Assembly (NCBI GenBank): GCA_035288865.1
Contig: DATDZA010000008.1
Span: 1 to 64,000 of the forward strand
Origin: GCA-2688775 sp035288865
Lineage (GTDB): Archaea > Nanobdellota > Nanobdellia > Woesearchaeales > GW2011-AR4
Reading direction: 5' to 3'
DNA: 64,000 nt
Position numbers and translations under genes: made by a program. The notes beneath the pieces are model-generated. The model was not told the origin of the DNA. It saw only the letters and a program-made list of their open reading frames with translations, and did no database searches. This document shows positions 59,695 through 64,000 of this stretch, one piece after another (the stretch's first letter is position 1; each line of letters begins with the position of its first letter).

Positions 59695-60465
59695 TTATTT
59701 CAAGCTTCCTTCAAACAAAATATTCACAGCATTTACGAAGAATGGAGAATCTATCCAGACTGCAACTTCATAATCGGGCGCAACTGAATCGTTAGAAATC
59801 ATAAACAACATTTCCTTGCCGTCGATTGTAATGAAGCTCGTATGTGGATTATAATCAGCGGGTTCAACATTCATCAATTTTTTTATTATTGTCTTGTTGT
59901 AAGGGGCATAAAGCTTGGCTTTAATTCCTTTTTTAGCGAAATTAGGCATGAAATTTTTCAAAAGCTTGGCATATCTGTCAAGATGATGGTGTGTTGCTAC
60001 AATTACAATGCTTGATTTTGCCTTTGGAATCAAATCCTTGACAAACCTGTTTACTGCAGTTCTTCCCACTATTGATTTTGAAATTGAAGAAATATCCACG
60101 TGCTGGACACCGGTTTTATGAAGCAATTCCAGCTCTTTGAATTCATCAGTTTCCTTTATGCTTTCCATCTGAGAAGATAGCTCATCCGCGTCTTCCCTGA
60201 TATTCCTCTTGACTCTTTCAAGGATTACTTCCGGCTCCACGACAAGATATTTTATCGGCTTGCCTATTTTCATAATGATAAAACCTTTTTTCTCCAAAGA
60301 TTCTAAAACATCATAGCATCTGCTCCTTGGAACTCCTGAGATGTCAGCTAATTCTCCCGCAGAGGCAATCCCCCTAGTAAGAAGAGAAGTCCATATCTTG
60401 ACTTCATAAATATTAAGCTTGAAGTGTTTCTTTAAATCCAGTAAAAATTGTTTTTCTTGATGCAT
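59695..60465 (-). CDS. TrmB-family transcription regulator
   Basis: The 256-residue protein has an N-terminal winged helix (LNIYEVKIWTSLLTRGIASA, ELADISGVPRSRCYDVLESL, KKGFI) followed by a coiled linker and a C-terminal PLD-like effector domain (SIVIVATHHHLDRYAKLLKN). A TATA-like aattataaaa (60487-60497) on this strand supports its own promoter. It is a different subgroup from the one at 43277; no palindromic operator was seen upstream. The ligand is unknown. Confidence 0.88.
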   Translation of the reverse strand: MHQEKQFLLDLKKHFKLNIYEVKIWTSLLTRGIASAGELADISGVPRSRCYDVLESLEKKGFIIMKIGKPIKYLVVEPEVILERVKRNIREDADELSSQMESIKETDEFKELELLHKTGVQHVDISSISKSIVGRTAVNRFVKDLIPKAKSSIVIVATHHHLDRYAKLLKNFMPNFAKKGIKAKLYAPYNKTIIKKLMNVEPADYNPHTSFITIDGKEMLFMISNDSVAPDYEVAVWIDSPFFVNAVNILFEGSLK

Positions 60466-60498
60466 TTGACTTTCATTTATTTCGGTTTTTATAATTCA

Positions 60499-60750
60499 CT
60501 ATTTTTTCATTTCTTCTCTTTGGGCTGAATTTTTCGGAGCTGATGCACTTAACAAAGCTTCAAGTGCATAGTATAATGGAGTTTCTCTGCCCACAGTTGT
60601 TCCAATTACAGTACCGCCTGGGTTTTGGTATGACCAATTTCCCCCATCTTTAAAACACAACATATGATCAAATACTTCCCAACCCCCAACAAAACCCGTC
60701 ACAACATCTTCGATTTTAACATCTGCACCCGGAAATATACCCAATAACAT
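60499..60750 (-). CDS. Small protein of unknown function, possibly second half of a frameshifted gene
   Basis: 83 residues beginning MLLGIFPGADVKIEDVVTGF, with GGNWSYQNPGGTVIG and a helical end. It overlaps the preceding small frame by 35 bp in another frame. No family is recognised. It could be a separate overlapping gene or the continuation of the frame at 60716-60910 after a one-base shift. Confidence 0.5.
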   Translation of the reverse strand: MLLGIFPGADVKIEDVVTGFVGGWEVFDHMLCFKDGGNWSYQNPGGTVIGTTVGRETPLYYALEALLSASAPKNSAQREEMKK

Positions 60751-60910
60751 GCATAACTTGGGGTTCCCTGCTCAAACTATATGCCTCTTGGCGATATCCT
60801 GAGTCTCGTGAGGGTAATGTTGGATCTTGTGAAGGTAAAATTGGAACTTGAACCATAAGTCCATTTTTATAGGGTAACTCCTCAACTCTTAAATCTAATG
60901 GAATTCCCAT
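60716..60910 (-). CDS. Small protein of unknown function, downstream of surface protein
   Basis: 64 residues, Pro/Ser-rich (PILPSQDPTLPSRDSGYRQE). Its ATG is 2 bp after the stop of the surface-protein gene, so it belongs to that operon. It ends 35 bp inside the next frame. Together the two frames would make about 135 residues. Confidence 0.5.
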   Translation of the reverse strand: MGIPLDLRVEELPYKNGLMVQVPILPSQDPTLPSRDSGYRQEAYSLSREPQVMHVIGYISGCRC

Positions 60911-60912
60911 TC

Positions 60913-62007
60913 TTAATCCCTTCTCACGAATAATGCAACAATCAGTATAATTCCAACAATTACTGCAATTATTTCCGCTATGATTATTCCTATAACAAAT
61001 GCATTGCCCTTGAAAAAACTTTCCTGCGTTACAGTTGTGTCAGGAGGCAACGGTCCCAGAGCTACATTTCCAGTTGTCTGGGTGGTTGTAGTTGTGGTAG
61101 GTGTTGTTGTAGTTTGAGTTGTCTGAGTAGTTGTTTGAGTATTTTGATTATTCTGAGTGCCTGTAGTTTCAGTTGTCGCTGTTGGGCAATCGCTTACTGT
61201 AAGCTGAACCGTGCCGTCCGTCTTCTTTCTGTCGTCATTATATAAAACTGACAAATCTATTGGATAAGTTCCAGCTTCAATGCTATTTGGAACTGAGAAT
61301 GTATAAGTCTTTAGAAACTTGCTTTCTACAGAGTTTGCTTCTGCAAGCAGATCAGTTACCTGGTCTTTAATATCAATACCAAGGTCAGAATTTGCCAATT
61401 CAATGTTTACAGTTTCCTCATCTTCTGTTCCTATGTTCAATATGCCAAGGTTTAATTTAATGTTTTTTCTGCTGCATACTACTTCAGAGGGAACTACATC
61501 GAGTTTAGTTATCTTAATATCGTGAGACTGTTTATTTACCTCGAGGTGAAGGGTCATCTGATCGTCCTGCGATGTGCCGTTTCTGTCATTGCCATCTGCT
61601 TCAATCAAAACATCATAAGTGCTTTCGTCAACCTCAACTGGAACCTTGAATTTTAATGTAATCCTTCGTGTGCTGCCCGTACCCAGATCAAAAGTATTTG
61701 ATTCCTCTTCAAGATCATCGCCGTCGTCAATGCCAGAAATGGTTGTTTTTACTGTTATATCTTCGATTCTTAAATTTTCAGAGGAAGTATAATTATTTTT
61801 CATGGAAATTCTAAATTCAACATTGTCACCCGGCTTTGCGTCTTCTCTTATAGTGTCCCCATTATGTAAATTATTGGACGTCCTGCTTCCTACTTTGGCA
61901 TCAACGTCATCAAATTGCAAATGAAGACCTGAAGCATAGACAGAACTCATCAAAACTATCATAAATAACACACTTACAAACAGGATTTTTATCTTTATTT
62001 TAACCAC
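60913..62007 (-). CDS. Secreted, membrane-anchored surface protein with CARDB-like domains and Thr-rich stalk
   Basis: The 364-residue protein has a signal peptide (about 1-26, ending SVYASG), two beta-sandwich regions of CARDB/NEW3 type (about 30-160 and 165-275: DNVEFRISMKNNYTSSENLR, IKLNLGILNIGTEDEETV), a Thr/Gln-rich stalk (about 280-315) probably O-glycosylated, and one C-terminal helix ending VRRD. Such proteins sit on the outside of the cell. The GTG start at 62007 is about 30 bp from a TATA-like ctttaaatac on this strand. Confidence 0.82.
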   Translation of the reverse strand: MVKIKIKILFVSVLFMIVLMSSVYASGLHLQFDDVDAKVGSRTSNNLHNGDTIREDAKPGDNVEFRISMKNNYTSSENLRIEDITVKTTISGIDDGDDLEEESNTFDLGTGSTRRITLKFKVPVEVDESTYDVLIEADGNDRNGTSQDDQMTLHLEVNKQSHDIKITKLDVVPSEVVCSRKNIKLNLGILNIGTEDEETVNIELANSDLGIDIKDQVTDLLAEANSVESKFLKTYTFSVPNSIEAGTYPIDLSVLYNDDRKKTDGTVQLTVSDCPTATTETTGTQNNQNTQTTTQTTQTTTTPTTTTTTQTTGNVALGPLPPDTTVTQESFFKGNAFVIGIIIAEIIAVIVGIILIVALFVRRD

Positions 62008-62199
62008 CTTAGGTAAATGAAAATATCACTAGTATTTAAAGCTTTTGCTATTTTATAATAGTAACAAAATGAATATATCTAAAATCAAATAATATTTAAA
62101 AACAAATATATACACGTTAGGCATAAACCTCCGGACATTGATGAATTTGATGCCGTATGGTTTAGAAAAATATAAATATACTCTGGAGTTAAAATAACT

Positions 62200-62775
62200 A
62201 TGGTTGGCAACATACCAAATTACACTAAATATGATATTCTAAGGTGCTTTTTACGGCTAAGCGGGAATGTCGGAAGACTGGAATTATCGAAGGAATTGGG
62301 GCTTGGCGAAGGGACTATAAGAACAATTCTTGATATTTTGAAATCAAAGAATCTGCTAGATTCAACGAAAAAAGGCCACTTTCTCAGCAAAGAAGGAATC
62401 CAAGAGTTAAACCTTATTTTGAACAATATTGAATCGCCAAAAATTATTGAATCCAGGGTTATTTATCCGGAATACAAAAAAATTGCAGTTTTATTGAAAA
62501 AATCCCATGAATTGAAAGAGGTTTACAGGTTAAGGGATATTGCAGTCAGAAATCGAGCGGAAGGTGCCCTGATTCTTAAGTTTGAAAACAGGCTTTATGC
62601 CTCTGAATCAGAATTTAAAGGCGATTTTAGTGAATTAAACAATTATTTTGAATTTAAAAATGGTGATGTCTTGATAATAGCATTTTCAGGCGAGCTAAGA
62701 AATGGAGAAACCGGAGCATTGGCTATTGTGGTAGAATTAAATGATGTTTTGAAAAAGTTTATAAATAAATTTTAA
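62200..62775 (+). CDS. Winged-helix regulator (DUF4443-like) upstream of prs
   Basis: The 191-residue protein starts with a winged helix (TKYDILRCFLRLSGNVGRLE, LGLGEGTIRTILDILKSKNL, KKGHFLSKEG) followed by an alpha-beta domain (about 85-190: DIAVRNRAEGALILKF, GDVLIIAFSGE). This is the layout of archaeal HTH proteins of the DUF4443 group. tataaatata at 62171-62180 is 30 bp upstream. It is 45 bp before prs, so it may control PRPP synthesis. Confidence 0.7.
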   Translation: MVGNIPNYTKYDILRCFLRLSGNVGRLELSKELGLGEGTIRTILDILKSKNLLDSTKKGHFLSKEGIQELNLILNNIESPKIIESRVIYPEYKKIAVLLKKSHELKEVYRLRDIAVRNRAEGALILKFENRLYASESEFKGDFSELNNYFEFKNGDVLIIAFSGELRNGETGALAIVVELNDVLKKFINKF

Positions 62776-62820
62776 AATAGGTTAAATAATAAGAAGTAAC
62801 GCTACATTCAAAAGGATAAA

Positions 62821-63699
62821 ATGCAAATAATAAGCTGCTCGCACGGGATTCATTTAGGGATTTCAATCGCCAAGAAACTAAATAAAAAGCATTTTGCATT
62901 AATTGTCAGTAAGTTCCCCGACGACGAATTATTGGTAAAGTTTAATTCCAATCTAAAAAATGAAGAGGTTGTTTTAGTCCAATCATTCTATACTAATATT
63001 AGCGATTGCCTGATTGAAGTAATCCTTGCATCAGCAACTGCAAAAGACCTTGGCGCGAAAAAAATCATTTTACTTGCACCTTATTTTCCCTATCTTAGGC
63101 AGGACAAGAGATTTCATCCAGGAGAAAGTATAAGCCAAGGGATAGTAGCCGGATTAATTGATAAGTATTTTGATGAAGTTTACGTAATAGACCCACATCT
63201 GCACAGAAAAGAATCGTTAAATGAGATTTTTAAGATTAAGTCAATAAAATTAACAGCAAATGATTTAATTGCTGATTACATCCGGAAAAACATAAAAAAT
63301 CCAATTTTAATCGGCCCTGATTCCGAAAGCTACAAGTGGGCAAGAGATGTGGCAGAAAAGATAGGCGCTGAGTCAAGGATTTTAACAAAGAAAAGGTTTT
63401 CTTCTTATCATGTTAAAGTCAAGTTAAATAAAAAAGTGGATTTAAGGGGCAAAAATGCAGTTATTGTCGATGATATAGTAAGCACTGGCCACACGATAAT
63501 AGAAGCTTCCAACTTATTAAGAAAATTAGGCGCGAAGAATATTTACTGCATCTGCGTTCACGGGATATTTGTGGAAGATGCCCTTAAAAAGCTCGAGAAA
63601 AATAAAATAAAAATAATTTCTACGAACACCATTCCAAATAAAGTCGCAAAGATTGATGTGAGCGGAGTTTTTATTACTTATTTCAACACTAGAAAGTAG
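62821..63699 (+). CDS. prs: Ribose-phosphate pyrophosphokinase (PRPP synthase)
   Basis: The 292-residue enzyme makes PRPP from ribose 5-phosphate and ATP. FPDDELLVKFN, LLAPYFPYLRQDKRFHPGES, YVIDPHLHR, LIGPDSESYKWA and the PRPP loop NAVIVDDIVSTGHTIIEAS are all present. The length is typical of archaeal class III-like forms. PRPP feeds HisG, purine synthesis and the PRTase at 40558 in this window. Confidence 0.96.
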   Translation: MQIISCSHGIHLGISIAKKLNKKHFALIVSKFPDDELLVKFNSNLKNEEVVLVQSFYTNISDCLIEVILASATAKDLGAKKIILLAPYFPYLRQDKRFHPGESISQGIVAGLIDKYFDEVYVIDPHLHRKESLNEIFKIKSIKLTANDLIADYIRKNIKNPILIGPDSESYKWARDVAEKIGAESRILTKKRFSSYHVKVKLNKKVDLRGKNAVIVDDIVSTGHTIIEASNLLRKLGAKNIYCICVHGIFVEDALKKLEKNKIKIISTNTIPNKVAKIDVSGVFITYFNTRK

Positions 63700-63748
63700 T
63701 AACTAAACGAAAGATTTATAAAGAGGGTTTAAGATGTTAATGAGAAGA

Positions 63749-64000
63749 ATGAGCCAAACTGCAGTTCCACCGCTAGAAGAAATCCTAGATTTTTATAAAA
63801 AGAAGGATATTCTTGCATTTGAAGATGAAGTTAGAGTCATGGCAGAAAGAATAAGAATGGCTCCAACTGAAATTGATCCGAGTAAAATACAAATATATGC
63901 TTCACAATTAATGGTTTGGCCTTTGATTGAAACTTATTACTTATGGCAAAAGTCACTTGACAAACAGCTTGCTGGGGAAGAATTAGCTAAGTTAGATGAA
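63749..64000 (+). CDS. Partial gene of unknown function at window end
   Basis: An open frame of 84 codons runs to the edge. ATGs at 63734, 63740 and 63749 are all in frame; TTTATAAA at 63715 favours 63749. The visible part is helical (VPPLEEILDFYKKKDILAFE, DEVRVMAERIRMAP, YYLWQKSLDKQLAGEELAKL), with no recognised family. Confidence 0.6.
   Translation, partial: MSQTAVPPLEEILDFYKKKDILAFEDEVRVMAERIRMAPTEIDPSKIQIYASQLMVWPLIETYYLWQKSLDKQLAGEELAKLDE

Overview
This window comes from an AT-rich archaeal chromosome. Archaeal marker genes are the aCPSF1/FttA termination ribonuclease, a 20S proteasome beta subunit, ribosomal protein eS1 (S3Ae), Bud32 kinase, type II methionine aminopeptidase, TrmB-family regulators and intron-bearing tRNA-Gln and tRNA-His genes. 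Mixed in are genes more usual in bacteria: glucose-6-phosphate dehydrogenase, E. coli-type glucokinase, FolC, FabI, GyrB and ThiC. Small compact genes and this mixture suggest a DPANN archaeon, perhaps Woesearchaeota-like; that is inference, since no rRNA is present. Many first genes have a TTTATAAA-like box about 30 bp before the start codon, which implies leaderless transcripts. Downstream operon genes use overlaps, a Shine-Dalgarno (SD) site or an A-rich stretch.

Layout. 0-6.3 kb: sugar and one-carbon metabolism and repair (zwf, glk, family-4 UDG, folC, a phosphoesterase). 6.4-16.4 kb: purine synthesis (purL, purQ, a tandem purS, purE, purC, purB with an N-terminal winged helix) with a PfkB kinase and an IMPase; purM is at 36 kb and PRPP synthase at 62.8 kb. 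16.6-27 kb: an ion and osmolyte island with two small membrane proteins under a duplicated promoter, two CPA2 antiporters, two antiporter remnants, TreT, two MscS channels, a glycosyltransferase-HAD fusion and an HxlR regulator. 27-33 kb: a three-gene operon (GCS2-like ligase, helical protein, amidohydrolase), thiC, fabI and a DedA protein. 33-46 kb: a large membrane protein of unknown role, purM, a zinc-ribbon gene, gyrB, a PRTase, eS1, tRNA-Gln with a duplicated 3' end, a TrmB regulator with a clear operator, Bud32 and a HAD phosphatase.

46-54.3 kb is the most striking part. A strong promoter is followed by a leaderless mini-ORF, a very short ORF with three consecutive His codons, T-rich tracts, an intron-containing tRNA-His, another mini-ORF, and then hisG, hisC-HAD, hisB, hisH, hisF, a fused hisA-hisI-hisE, hisD and hisS. 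All genes from PRPP-ATP condensation to charged tRNA-His appear to be arranged as one unit, with an attenuator-like leader. HisG is the short form and no HisZ is visible.

54.3-64 kb: map, FttA, proteasome beta, a lone receiver domain, a second TrmB, a secreted Thr-rich surface protein, a winged-helix regulator and prs. No CRISPR array, insertion sequence or rRNA was seen.
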